A stretch of DNA of 64,000 bases from Ketobacter alkanivorans (lineage in GTDB: Bacteria > Pseudomonadota > Gammaproteobacteria > Pseudomonadales > Ketobacteraceae), in the NCBI RefSeq assembly GCF_002863865.1, contig NZ_CP022684.1, positions 2,571,501-2,635,500 of the forward strand. The letters run 5' to 3'. Below are positions 26,871 through 35,448 of the stretch, piece after piece (position 1 is the stretch's first letter; each line of letters starts with the position of its first letter). A program made the translations under genes and the position numbers. A model generated the notes under the pieces. It did no database searches. It was not told where the DNA came from and worked only from the letters and a program-made list of their open reading frames with translations.

Positions 26871-27611
26871 CTAGGTATTTAATTGAAACTTCTTGTTTGG
26901 AGAAAGACTTACTCTAATGTTCTGAACGGCACTAGCGTGTATCTGTGAAACCCTAGACTTTGACAAGTTCAATGCATCGGCGATTTCAGAAAAACTCATA
27001 TCTCTAAAATAATGAAGATGTATCACTTCTCGTTCTCTATCAACTAAAGACTTGCAGTAACTTAGAATCTTCTTTGTAGCCAACTTGTCTTCAAATTGAA
27101 CCTGATAAATTAATTTCTTATCAACGGAATCCCCATCATGAAGCGAATCAAGTAGAAAGGATACACCCAGATCGATAGTTAAAGACACAAAATCAGCCAA
27201 GCAGCTCACTCCTTTAGGGGACAGAGAATCCATCCTTTCGCGCTGCATCCTTTTCCTTTGCGCATTGTATCCAAATTGTTCAGAATACTTTTCAATCCCT
27301 CTCAATATTTCGCCCTTTATATAACGGTATGAAAACGTTGTGAAAACTACGCCCATATCAATGTCATACCTGGAGATTGCCTTAATCAACCCCAAGAAAG
27401 CTAACTGTGTACAATCTTCTTTTGCAATACCTGAACTTGCATAGCGTGAATATACAGAATACGCAATAGATTTGGCGTAACCACTATAATGACCAACCAG
27501 CTCGTTTCTCAAAAACTCGCTGTTGCTTTTCTTGTAATCCCACCACATTGACAAATCATCATCAATATAATTTAGTCCTTTGCTACCTTTGAGAACCTGA
27601 CCCTCGGACAC
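26871..27611 (-). CDS. fliA: FliA-like sigma-28 family RNA polymerase sigma factor
   Basis: A 246-residue sigma factor. Region 2 is seen in LVGHYSGYAKSIAYSVYSRY and the core-binding CTQLAFLGLIKAISRYDID, followed by TTFSYRYIKGEILRGI (-10 recognition). Region 4 is LVDREREVIHLHYFRDMSFS followed by EIADALNLSKSRVSQ (helix-turn-helix). The order of regions and the absence of region 1 fit the FliA group, although it diverges from typical FliA. GTG 27611 with AGGTGG nearby is the start. In flagellar systems this factor transcribes late genes, yet no late gene is in the window, so its targets are unknown. Confidence 0.8.
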   Translation of the reverse strand: MSEGQVLKGSKGLNYIDDDLSMWWDYKKSNSEFLRNELVGHYSGYAKSIAYSVYSRYASSGIAKEDCTQLAFLGLIKAISRYDIDMGVVFTTFSYRYIKGEILRGIEKYSEQFGYNAQRKRMQRERMDSLSPKGVSCLADFVSLTIDLGVSFLLDSLHDGDSVDKKLIYQVQFEDKLATKKILSYCKSLVDREREVIHLHYFRDMSFSEIADALNLSKSRVSQIHASAVQNIRVSLSPNKKFQLNT

Positions 27612-27618
27612 AGCCCAC

Positions 27619-28350
27619 CTAAATATAGCTACCGACCAAAGCCTGCGCCACCAGAGCCCAGCCCTCTATCAGAACGAACATTAATATTTTAATGGGTAAC
27701 GATATTGTCATTGGCGGTAGCATAATCATTCCCATAGACATCAACACGCTAGCCACAATGAGGTCAACCACAAGAAAAGGTAAGAATATTATAAAACCAA
27801 TCTTGAAAGCTGTTTGTAGCTCACTCAACATAAAGGCAGGCATAAGCGTGGAAAGACCTAGATCATCGACTGAGTCAGGCAGCTGCTTGCGAGATAAGCT
27901 AAGTATTAGTGCCACATCTTTTTCTCTAGTTTGAGACACCAAAAAGCCTTTAGTCTCGCTCTTTAAACCATCCAAAAAATCGCTATCAGTTATTGCCTTT
28001 TCATTATAAGGAACTAAAACGCGTTCATTGATACGATCGATAGTTGGAGCCATGGTAAACAATGTAAGGAACAAGGCAAAAGCAATAAGCACTGAGTTCG
28101 GCGGTGTAGTAGGCATTCCGATAGCATGACGCAACATCGCGAGAACAATAATCATACGGGTGAATGACGTCAGCATCATCAACATGGCTGGAGCTAGTGA
28201 GAGTAATGTCAGTAGCACTAATACTTTTAGCGCGTTCGAATATCCCCCCTCATCAGCGGATACATCTATGGCAACACCTGGGAATACAACATCACCAGCT
28301 AAAGCGAAATTAGCGAAAACTAGCAGCAACCAAGCGAAAATAACCTTCAC
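27619..28350 (-). CDS. fliP: flagellar export gate protein FliP
   Basis: Core of the type III export channel in the inner membrane. The 243-residue length is normal. There is a cleavable signal-like N-terminus (1-18), then the conserved SFTRMIIVLAMLRHAIGMPT segment with four helices in total, ending KILMFVLIEGWALVAQALVG. It overlaps fliO by 4 bases. Unusually, fliQ and fliR, its normal neighbours and ring partners, are at the opposite end of the operon. Confidence 0.95.
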   Translation of the reverse strand: MKVIFAWLLLVFANFALAGDVVFPGVAIDVSADEGGYSNALKVLVLLTLLSLAPAMLMMLTSFTRMIIVLAMLRHAIGMPTTPPNSVLIAFALFLTLFTMAPTIDRINERVLVPYNEKAITDSDFLDGLKSETKGFLVSQTREKDVALILSLSRKQLPDSVDDLGLSTLMPAFMLSELQTAFKIGFIIFLPFLVVDLIVASVLMSMGMIMLPPMTISLPIKILMFVLIEGWALVAQALVGSYI

Positions 28351-28781
28351 AAATATTCCTCAACCTTGTTACTCGCGTCTTTCAGCTTAGTAACAGTGTG
28401 ACCACTCGCATCTTTAACAACCAAAAAATCAACATCACTAACTTTTATGTGCACGGCAACTACTCCATGTGAAATAGTCTTTTTACCAACCACGGACATA
28501 TTGCCTTTTGCTTCAGGCGCATTTTCAAAAATCTTGGGCTTAAGGGCTATGAAAATTCCAAACACTAATGAACATACAAGTACAAGTATAAAGCCTTTCC
28601 AAAGCCCTATTCCGGCAGAATCTTCTTCTAACTTGAATACTGGTTTCTTATCGGCAAACTTAGAAGCTTCAAAACTACTATCAACAGGAATTGGTGTATT
28701 ACCACCTGGTCTAAATTGCTCCGCAAAAGCTTGATAGCTCGCTAATAGAAAAAGCATCATTAGCAACCTATAACGCATCAT
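28347..28781 (-). CDS. fliO: flagellar biosynthesis protein FliO
   Basis: Assembly factor for the FliP ring. The 144-residue protein has a signal-like N-terminus (1-20), a short periplasmic stretch, one membrane helix at about 58-80 (GLWKGFILVLVCSLVFGIFI) and a basic cytoplasmic domain of the FliO type (SVVGKKTISHGVVAVHIKVS). The family is poorly conserved; the place between fliN and fliP settles the call. It overlaps both neighbours by 4 bases. Confidence 0.82.
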   Translation of the reverse strand: MMRYRLLMMLFLLASYQAFAEQFRPGGNTPIPVDSSFEASKFADKKPVFKLEEDSAGIGLWKGFILVLVCSLVFGIFIALKPKIFENAPEAKGNMSVVGKKTISHGVVAVHIKVSDVDFLVVKDASGHTVTKLKDASNKVEEYL

Positions 28782-29092
28782 TTAGTAAACACTTTGGTAA
28801 TCTGTATACCAAAGTTGTCTCCTACGACCATCAGGCTACCAATTGCAACACACTTTCCATTCATCATTAGTTTTAGATCGCTATTTATAGGTGCATCCAA
28901 ACCCACCAAGGAATTTTCCTTAAGTGAAAATAGGTCGTTGACAGTCAAATCAATCTCTCCCAGCTCAACCGCCAGTCTCACTTTAACATCACCAACAAGG
29001 TCAAGCTTATTCTCAACCAACGAGCGACCTTCCCTAGCTTCTTCAAATGGTGAAAGCTCTACACCTTCTACACTAACCGATTTCTGTGTCAT
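28778..29092 (-). CDS. fliN: flagellar switch protein FliN
   Basis: C-ring component, 104 residues. Most of the protein is one SpoA domain (about 28-102): VKVRLAVELGEIDLTVNDLF, VGLDAPINSDLKLMMNGKCV and a closing FGIQITKVF. Length is close to the shorter FliN proteins. In both flagella and injectisomes SpoA proteins form the sorting platform that holds FliH and the ATPase, so it would be needed for secretion even without rotation. Confidence 0.9.
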   Translation of the reverse strand: MTQKSVSVEGVELSPFEEAREGRSLVENKLDLVGDVKVRLAVELGEIDLTVNDLFSLKENSLVGLDAPINSDLKLMMNGKCVAIGSLMVVGDNFGIQITKVFTK

Positions 29093-29104
29093 AATACCTA
29101 CCTA

Positions 29105-29815
29105 CTAGTTAACAAGCTTTAGAGCCGACTGTCCATTAGCTAATCCAAGCTCAGCTCGAAATAGAGTTTTACCTGTTTGTGTTTTTAAAATTGCTGGTTC
29201 AGTAGAAGCATGCTCAAGGGTGATCACGTCGCCCGCTGAAAGCCGATCGAGCTCACCTAACGTAATTGACGCACCCTCCAACTCAATTTTCAAAGAGACC
29301 AAACGATCAGTAACAAGGTCCAAGGGAGAACTGAACTCAGGCACAATATCTTGACTTGAAACGCCATAAAAATGGAAGCACGCTGGAGAGAACATAATAG
29401 CGAAACTTCCACCATCATGCTTTGCTACGCAGGACAACCACCCCGACGCATAGCAATCTGCATCTGAAACACCTGCGAGATTTCCTTCGCTAGAGACGAA
29501 CAAAGAAGAAAGATGTGCTATCGAACGTTCCACCACATAGAATTGATCCGGATACCGTTCAGGGCAGAATTCAACACAATCTATACCGACTAACTTTTTA
29601 TAGAAGCAACACCAGCCATCATCATTTGCTTCAAGAAAAACGGTAGACCTACCTAACCTTGTGGCATTTTGAACATAAGCTTCAGTGTATGTGTCTAGAC
29701 TATCGATGGTAACTTCGACATTGATAATTTCTGACCATTGCTTTAATGCACTACGAACAATCTCATACGCTTGCTCAATCTGATCTTTCGAATAGCATCT
29801 GTACAAGTAAGACAT
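29105..29815 (-). CDS. short FliM/SctQ-like SpoA protein, 236 aa
   Basis: The last 65 residues form a SpoA domain (LVSLKIELEGASITLGELDR, LSAGDVITLEHAST, a closing ALKLV). The first 165 residues do not show the FliM landmarks: the N-terminal CheY-binding segment (usually LSQxEIDALL) is missing and I cannot find the GGxG motif of the middle domain. Canonical FliM is about 330 residues, so this one is roughly 100 shorter. By place (before fliN) it fills the FliM slot; by build it is closer to an injectisome SctQ. Cysteine content of the middle part is unusually high. Confidence 0.72.
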   Translation of the reverse strand: MSYLYRCYSKDQIEQAYEIVRSALKQWSEIINVEVTIDSLDTYTEAYVQNATRLGRSTVFLEANDDGWCCFYKKLVGIDCVEFCPERYPDQFYVVERSIAHLSSLFVSSEGNLAGVSDADCYASGWLSCVAKHDGGSFAIMFSPACFHFYGVSSQDIVPEFSSPLDLVTDRLVSLKIELEGASITLGELDRLSAGDVITLEHASTEPAILKTQTGKTLFRAELGLANGQSALKLVN

Positions 29816-29818
29816 CAG

Positions 29819-31804
29819 TCACCTTCCACGAACGCTATTATAAAGTTCTTCAATCATTTCGTTAGTGACATTAAGCACTTGAGAACTAGCTTGATAACCA
29901 CGCTGAACGACAATAATATCAGCAAACTCTGAAGACAATTCGACGTTTGACAACTCAAGACTACTCGCAACCAAAAAGCCCCCTCCAGCAGAACCCGCGC
30001 GTCCTACTACTCTCTCTGATCTTGAACTAAGGCTAAACAACGTGCCTCCAACAGACTTTAACCTAGATGCGTCAGCGACCTGCGCTATCGCTACTGCATC
30101 AAGCGTAGCTGTATCTCCATTGAAGTAATCAATAGTTAGGACACCGAAATCGTCAAAAGCCATATTTTGAATTTGACCAGGAGATCTGCCATCAACATCG
30201 TCTACTCGAGCGCTTGCAGATCCAGACACGGCGCTCAATCCAGACATATCAATGCTCAGTGAATCAATCATTTTTCCATTATGTTCGACAACAGCAAGTC
30301 TCGGACCTACCTCTTCATCTCCATTTGTGTAGAAGACCCTCGCTACGCCGTCTTCATCGAACTCGATTGATGACACCTGTCCTAACAATTTCCCATCATG
30401 CCCTGACTGTAAAACAGTAAACTCACCAGGGCTAGAATTGATTGTTGGTTGTCCATTCGTGTCGACCAGCCCAAACTCTATTGATTGATTAGTATCTGAC
30501 GTCTCGACGGATAGTGCAGACGTAGACACATTCAGATTCCCGTCTGTGTCAAAAATCAAAACGCCATTAGTGACTAAGACGTCACCGCCGGCACTATTTG
30601 CTGCGAGCACCCAACCAGAAGCCTCTCTTACAAATCGAACAAAAAAAGTTTCCTCTTCGCCATTTTGGTTAACGTAGTCGAAGACTAATGGTTGATCATC
30701 AGGTAACGGGTATGAACCACCGATTTCAATACTTCCATCCAAATTTCCTGCGACTGTGATTCTGGCAGTTTCAACAGACGGAGTTTCCAACTTATCAGCT
30801 ATACTAAAATCGCTGATTTCACCAACTTCATTTCGAGCGGCGACCACCAAGCCGCTCTCCAAATCTACTAGCTGACCCAAGTCGTCAAACGCATATTCTC
30901 CTAGATCGCTTAACGTATACTCGGTATCAGATCGAAGAATCAAACTTGCATTTTCCAAATCAAAACTTGTCAAAACGTCAGAGCTTATACCGTCTGAGTA
31001 TTCCAATGATGCTCCCGATGAAAATCCATCACTAAGTTCAGATTGTTCTAGGAAGCTAAAGGGATAATAGTCAAACACCAAGGAAGAACTACTTTCTAAC
31101 GGATTACCTAGACCCGTAAATTCGATGATATGTGGAGGCGATACTTGAGCGCCATCCTCATTAAAAACCCTAACTTCCCACGCGCTCCCTTCAATCTTTG
31201 TAAAATTAATGCTTAATCCGTGGCCTCTACCATCACTGTCAAAAACAGTGACCTCAAGCAATTCATCATCTCCCCCATCAAATACGCTATCCAAAGGATC
31301 AGACAGATTTAACTCACCAGCCAGCGTAACCTCTGTAGATTTTTCAGCCGGGCTAGACTCATATAAATCTATATTTAGAGCGGATAAACGGCCGCTTTCA
31401 CCTACAAAGGCAACCTTGAGTCCTGAAGCTGGATCGACTAGAAACCCATCTTCATCGAACCTAAATTGCCCGGAACGAGTATAGAACTCCGAATTACCAT
31501 CTAACAGCACGAAAAAACCTCTACCATCTATGGCGAGATCTGTTTCTACCCCCGTATCCTGTATCTTTCCTTGAGTAAAACGAGTTGACGTCCCATGAAC
31601 GTCAACACCGTTACCGATATCATCCTGAAGACCTTGACCAACATCGCCGTTAGATGAACTGGTATGAGAATTCAGCTCTCTGAAGAATACGTCATTAGCC
31701 TTAAAACCAGGTGTATTCAAATTTGCAACATTATTACTCAAATTATCGAGAGCCTTTGTGAACCCGACCAACCCGGACAGACTTTTGTACAACGAACCCA
31801 TCAT
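29819..31804 (-). CDS. flgE: large flagellar hook protein FlgE
   Basis: Builds the hook. The N-terminus (MGSLYKSLSGLVGFTKALDN, then LSNNVANLNTPGFKA) and the C-terminus (ASSLELSNVELSSEFADIIV, then QRGYQASSQVLN) are the coiled-coil ends shared by hook and rod proteins. At about 661 residues it is much larger than the 400-residue enteric FlgE. The central region is strongly acidic and repeats an FD-x-x-G-x-hydrophobic motif at least five times. I chose ATG 31804 (or 31801); a G6 tract just upstream can act as ribosome binding site. The frame upstream of this overlaps flgD and is not coding. Confidence 0.9.
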   Translation of the reverse strand: MMGSLYKSLSGLVGFTKALDNLSNNVANLNTPGFKANDVFFRELNSHTSSSNGDVGQGLQDDIGNGVDVHGTSTRFTQGKIQDTGVETDLAIDGRGFFVLLDGNSEFYTRSGQFRFDEDGFLVDPASGLKVAFVGESGRLSALNIDLYESSPAEKSTEVTLAGELNLSDPLDSVFDGGDDELLEVTVFDSDGRGHGLSINFTKIEGSAWEVRVFNEDGAQVSPPHIIEFTGLGNPLESSSSLVFDYYPFSFLEQSELSDGFSSGASLEYSDGISSDVLTSFDLENASLILRSDTEYTLSDLGEYAFDDLGQLVDLESGLVVAARNEVGEISDFSIADKLETPSVETARITVAGNLDGSIEIGGSYPLPDDQPLVFDYVNQNGEEETFFVRFVREASGWVLAANSAGGDVLVTNGVLIFDTDGNLNVSTSALSVETSDTNQSIEFGLVDTNGQPTINSSPGEFTVLQSGHDGKLLGQVSSIEFDEDGVARVFYTNGDEEVGPRLAVVEHNGKMIDSLSIDMSGLSAVSGSASARVDDVDGRSPGQIQNMAFDDFGVLTIDYFNGDTATLDAVAIAQVADASRLKSVGGTLFSLSSRSERVVGRAGSAGGGFLVASSLELSNVELSSEFADIIVVQRGYQASSQVLNVTNEMIEELYNSVRGR

Positions 31805-31817
31805 AATTAAGCCCCCC

Positions 31818-32225
31818 TTATCGAATAACAGAAACTTGTGCAGGACTAATTCCGTCGAGAATTTGTTCTTCAGCTGTTCTAACACTAAGGACAGGCTGTG
31901 AGCCCTGCAAACGAATGGCAATAACTTCAGCTACAACTAACCCATTATCGCCTCTTATATTGACTTCACGACCTAGCAAACCAACAGCTTGATCTACCGA
32001 ATTAACCTCCAACAGTCCTTCGACATTGTCGCTCGTTCTATTAGCAAGCTCTAATGCTGAAAACTGGGCTAATTGTGCGATAAATTCACGATTATCTACA
32101 GGTTCAAGCGGGTCCTGAAAATTAAGCTGGGCTAGAAAAATATCTAAAAAATCTTCCAAACCAACTGCTGCCTGGTTGAGACCCGCATTTGGATTCGCCA
32201 CTCTACCTATTGAATCTACCGCCAT
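31818..32225 (-). CDS. flgD: short hook cap protein FlgD
   Basis: Scaffold needed for hook polymerisation. The 135-residue protein carries the conserved FlgD N-terminal region: FLDIFLAQLNFQDPLEPVDN, then EFIAQLAQFSALELANRTSD. It ends soon after (SVRTAEEQILDGISPAQVSV), so the C-terminal Tudor/Fn3-like part of longer FlgD proteins (about 220-230 residues) is reduced. It overlaps the upstream gene by 10 bases and directly precedes flgE, the usual order. Confidence 0.9.
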   Translation of the reverse strand: MAVDSIGRVANPNAGLNQAAVGLEDFLDIFLAQLNFQDPLEPVDNREFIAQLAQFSALELANRTSDNVEGLLEVNSVDQAVGLLGREVNIRGDNGLVVAEVIAIRLQGSQPVLSVRTAEEQILDGISPAQVSVIR

Positions 32226-32851
32226 AGCACTTCCCTCGCTGAGCTTTCAATTTTTAAACCATTAACTATCACTTTGGGTCGGAACCCTGTGTTTTCCTGG
32301 ACATAGGTCATTAATCTATGAACTATCCTTCTAACGTCATGAGCATTCACATCAAAATAGTTCCTAATTAACACAGTAACACCACTTTTTGATTCTATGA
32401 CCTTGTAGAATTCGCTTGCGAACTCATTTTCCAACAACTGCTGAACAACAATTTTGCTTGAACTAACCTTTGAATCCAGTTCGAAGATGTTGTTCATCTT
32501 GATTTGGACATGGCCACCGTTTGCAGTTATGGTTATCGCGTTGTTAACAGCAGTTTTAGAAACTGAATTAAGGGGCGCTTCGACTTTAAGGATCACAGAC
32601 ATTGAATCAACCGAAAGGCTACTTGAGTGGCCCTTTTTCTCGATAGCAGGATACCCATGCTGTAAATCCGGTGAGCTATCTGCTTCATGTTCGACCTCCT
32701 TTCTTAAGGAGAAGCCAGCAGCCTGCTCATCGAACATATTGAAGTTCTTAAAACTGCTTTTTTCTAATGCTGCTAACCACTTGAGGTTTGATCCTCTATC
32801 TTCAATACTATTCATACCAAGATAGTATTGGTCTAAAATTGAAATACTCAT
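32216..32851 (-). CDS. unknown protein in the FliK position, 211 aa
   Basis: Lies between fliJ and flgD, where the hook-length ruler FliK is normally encoded. The N-terminal half is polar and low complexity. The C-terminal half (about 85-205) has an alternating strand pattern (ITITANGGHVQIKMNNIFEL, later SGVTVLIRNYFDVNAHDVRR and FRPKVIVNGLKIE), vaguely like the FliK C-domain, but I cannot find the conserved L-x-P-x-x-LG-x-V core. At 211 residues it is short for a ruler of an enlarged hook. FliK analogue is an inference from position. Confidence 0.65.
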   Translation of the reverse strand: MSISILDQYYLGMNSIEDRGSNLKWLAALEKSSFKNFNMFDEQAAGFSLRKEVEHEADSSPDLQHGYPAIEKKGHSSSLSVDSMSVILKVEAPLNSVSKTAVNNAITITANGGHVQIKMNNIFELDSKVSSSKIVVQQLLENEFASEFYKVIESKSGVTVLIRNYFDVNAHDVRRIVHRLMTYVQENTGFRPKVIVNGLKIESSAREVLWR

Positions 32852-33309
32852 TTAATGTATAGCCTTCTTGCCAAATAAGCCTCGTCCATATCGCGCTGCT
32901 CGCTAAACTCAACGATCTTTTCGATTGAAATACCGAGATCACGCCGGTGTTCGTCAAGCTTTTTTAGCTTGAGCTTTATGTCAATTAACTTCTGGTGAGC
33001 TTCTGATGATATTATCCTACTTTCATCAAGTCGCGTTTCATGCACTTTCAGCTCGCCTTCATTAAACTGAACGTATCGAAAAATACTTAATTGCGTGTCG
33101 CTACTAGTCCCATTGCCAGTATCCGAGGTCTGTCTAACTAACTGGTTCGTGGCTTGAATGCGCTTTCTGATACTACGAATCTCTAACGTAATATCGCTTT
33201 CTTTAGCCAACAACACTTCGTATATTCGGTTTGCATTGCTCAATTCAAGTTTCAACTTAGATTCGTAAAGTGCCAAAATTCTCTTCCGCCTCAAGAGATC
33301 ACTATACAT
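32848..33309 (-). CDS. fliJ: FliJ-like coiled-coil protein
   Basis: Central stalk of the export ATPase. The 153 residues are almost wholly helical with heptad-like patterning, in two long coils (about 1-60 and 85-145), as in FliJ/SctO. The sequence is poorly conserved across the family, so the call rests on coiled-coil form, size and location directly after fliI, which it overlaps by 8 bases. Confidence 0.82.
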   Translation of the reverse strand: MYSDLLRRKRILALYESKLKLELSNANRIYEVLLAKESDITLEIRSIRKRIQATNQLVRQTSDTGNGTSSDTQLSIFRYVQFNEGELKVHETRLDESRIISSEAHQKLIDIKLKLKKLDEHRRDLGISIEKIVEFSEQRDMDEAYLARRLYIK

Positions 33310-34615
33310 TGGGGAGCGCTCGGACTAGCCAATTGAATATGTCTTTGCGCGCTGCCCCATAAGACTTCTCTTGCACTCTCACATCAAGAAAGCTGGACTC
33401 AAACTCAACACACTCATCCAGCTTCCTATTTTCTCCCTTTATATATCCACCAAAATCAATCATATCCTTTGAACTTTCATATCGGCTTAATAGCTTTCTC
33501 GCATTCCCAATCAGCATACGTTCTTCGGGTGAAAGCAGGTCTCCAACAAGTCTACTAACACTATTAAGCACATTGATGGCTGGATAAACATTTTGCTCAG
33601 CAATTTTCCGATCCAAAACAATATGCCCGTCTAAAATTGCTCTAACATTATCAGACACTGGCTCGTTAAAATCGTCACCCTCAACCAATACTGTATAGAA
33701 TGCTGTAATACTGCCCTGGCCTGCAAAATTTCCTGCTCTCTCGACTAGTTTAGGAATCTTATCAAAGGCAGACGGTGTATAACCTCGCGCAGTTGGTGGT
33801 TCTCCAATAGCCAACCCGATCTCACGTTGCGCCATAGCAAAACGCGTTATGGAATCCATAGCAAGAACAACATCCTTTCCCTGTTTCATAAAATACTCAG
33901 AAATTGCGGTCGCGGCATACGCTGCATACAGACGGACCAACGCAGGTTGGTCCGCACCAGCAACCACTACAACAGTATTAGACAAACCTTCCCTTCCCAG
34001 ACCTTTGCTTATAAAATCTTGTACTTCTCTCCCACGCTCCCCTATCAAGGCAATCACATTAACATCCGCCGAACTAGATTTGGTGATCATGCTTAATAAT
34101 GTACTTTTACCAACGCCACTACCCGCAAATATCCCAATTCTTTGCCCCTTCCCCACTGGGGTGAAAGCATCAATAACTTTAATGCCTGTTTCTAACTGAA
34201 CGTCTACGGGCTCTCTCATCATTGGATTAATGGGATTACGATATATCCCGATTTCATCGCTAAATCGAATAGGACCCTTTTCATCAATCGGAAACCCAAA
34301 CCCATCTATTACCCTCCCAAGAAGCTCTTCTCCAACTGGGATGGTTGCAGACTTACCAGTAGCCACAACCTCACTACCAACATGAATGCCATGCAAATTC
34401 CCAAAGGGTATAAGAACAACATTACCGTTACGAAACCCTACAACTTCAGCCTTCACAGGGTGTAGATTTCCTGGGGTAGAGATCTCACATATTTCCCCCA
34501 CAAAAACATCAGGTCCAACTGACTCAAGAGCGAGACCGTAAAACTGCAGAACACGTCCGGTTCTTCGAATCGTGTCACATGACTTTATTAACTCAGCTAA
34601 ATCAGTACTTTGCAT
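33302..34615 (-). CDS. fliI: flagellum-specific ATPase FliI
   Basis: Hexameric ATPase that unfolds export substrates. Length is 437 residues, as usual. Walker A GSGVGKST is at 165-172, the following IGERGREVQDF is the F1-beta-like signature, and Walker B is VVLAMDSITRFA. The N-terminal 20 residues are available for FliH binding. The gene sits between fliH (5-base gap) and fliJ (8-base overlap). Confidence 0.96.
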   Translation of the reverse strand: MQSTDLAELIKSCDTIRRTGRVLQFYGLALESVGPDVFVGEICEISTPGNLHPVKAEVVGFRNGNVVLIPFGNLHGIHVGSEVVATGKSATIPVGEELLGRVIDGFGFPIDEKGPIRFSDEIGIYRNPINPMMREPVDVQLETGIKVIDAFTPVGKGQRIGIFAGSGVGKSTLLSMITKSSSADVNVIALIGERGREVQDFISKGLGREGLSNTVVVVAGADQPALVRLYAAYAATAISEYFMKQGKDVVLAMDSITRFAMAQREIGLAIGEPPTARGYTPSAFDKIPKLVERAGNFAGQGSITAFYTVLVEGDDFNEPVSDNVRAILDGHIVLDRKIAEQNVYPAINVLNSVSRLVGDLLSPEERMLIGNARKLLSRYESSKDMIDFGGYIKGENRKLDECVEFESSFLDVRVQEKSYGAARKDIFNWLVRALPNV

Positions 34616-34620
34616 TTTAA

Positions 34621-35448
34621 CTAGCCATGCTCTATTGCGTTTCGCAACGATTCTTTAATTATTTGTAGTTGCGATTCCATTCTTGCATCAAAGCTTCCGG
34701 ATTCTGTCTCAAGTATACAGCCACCAAACTTTACTCTAACATCAGCAACCACATCACAAGTGAAACCGAGTTCTTTCTCTAATTCGTCGACATAGGGCAG
34801 TATAAATTTACAATCCCTTTCATTGAGGCGAATCGTCAATTTAATTGGATTTCTTATGCTTTCTATGGATCGTTTGACTAAAGCAATCACTACTGAATCT
34901 TTTGTATACTCCTCCCCAAATATCTTAGAAAGAGAAGCGAAAACCAACTCAACGGCTAGATTTTTGATCGATGAACTTGCAAAATCAAAACTTTTACGGA
35001 AAGTAGCTATGGATTCACCAACTTCGCCAAGCTTATTTCTCATCTCATCTTCTGCCAATTTAAGACCATCCGCATACCCATGCTCTTGCGCTGATTTCCT
35101 TACACTCTCAATCTCAGATTCAACCTTCAGTGCATTTAGCTCTATAGTGCTTATCTTCCTTTCTAACTCATCAATAATTCGCATCTTCTCTTCAACTTCA
35201 GACCTTAAAGAGTCAATCATTCGTTGAGAATACAGTAATTCACTATCGAGCTCTGTTTTGTCTGAACTCACTTGGTTCGATGCATCGTAGCTGAATCGCT
35301 CTAGTTGCACAGAGTCATCATCCGTTTCAGAAGCAGGCGTATGATTTTGCGTAGACTTATGATCTGTGCCTTGACCATAATGACTACTTGACCCAATTTT
35401 ACGTACGCCCTGAACTACAGCAGAACGGATAACGCGGGTGTCATTCAT
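34621..35448 (-). CDS. fliH: FliH-like export ATPase regulator
   Basis: Stator-like partner of FliI that links the ATPase to the C-ring. The 275-residue protein has a disordered N-terminus (1-65), a long coiled coil (about 70-150), and the C-terminal domain resembling V-type ATPase subunit E (LAVELVFASLSKIFGEEYTK, then VVADVRVKFGGCILETESGS). The ending matches the FliH/SctL pattern where a glycine-x-x-xE-T segment follows a strand. Overlaps the upstream FliG-like gene by 8 bases. Confidence 0.88.
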   Translation of the reverse strand: MNDTRVIRSAVVQGVRKIGSSSHYGQGTDHKSTQNHTPASETDDDSVQLERFSYDASNQVSSDKTELDSELLYSQRMIDSLRSEVEEKMRIIDELERKISTIELNALKVESEIESVRKSAQEHGYADGLKLAEDEMRNKLGEVGESIATFRKSFDFASSSIKNLAVELVFASLSKIFGEEYTKDSVVIALVKRSIESIRNPIKLTIRLNERDCKFILPYVDELEKELGFTCDVVADVRVKFGGCILETESGSFDARMESQLQIIKESLRNAIEHG

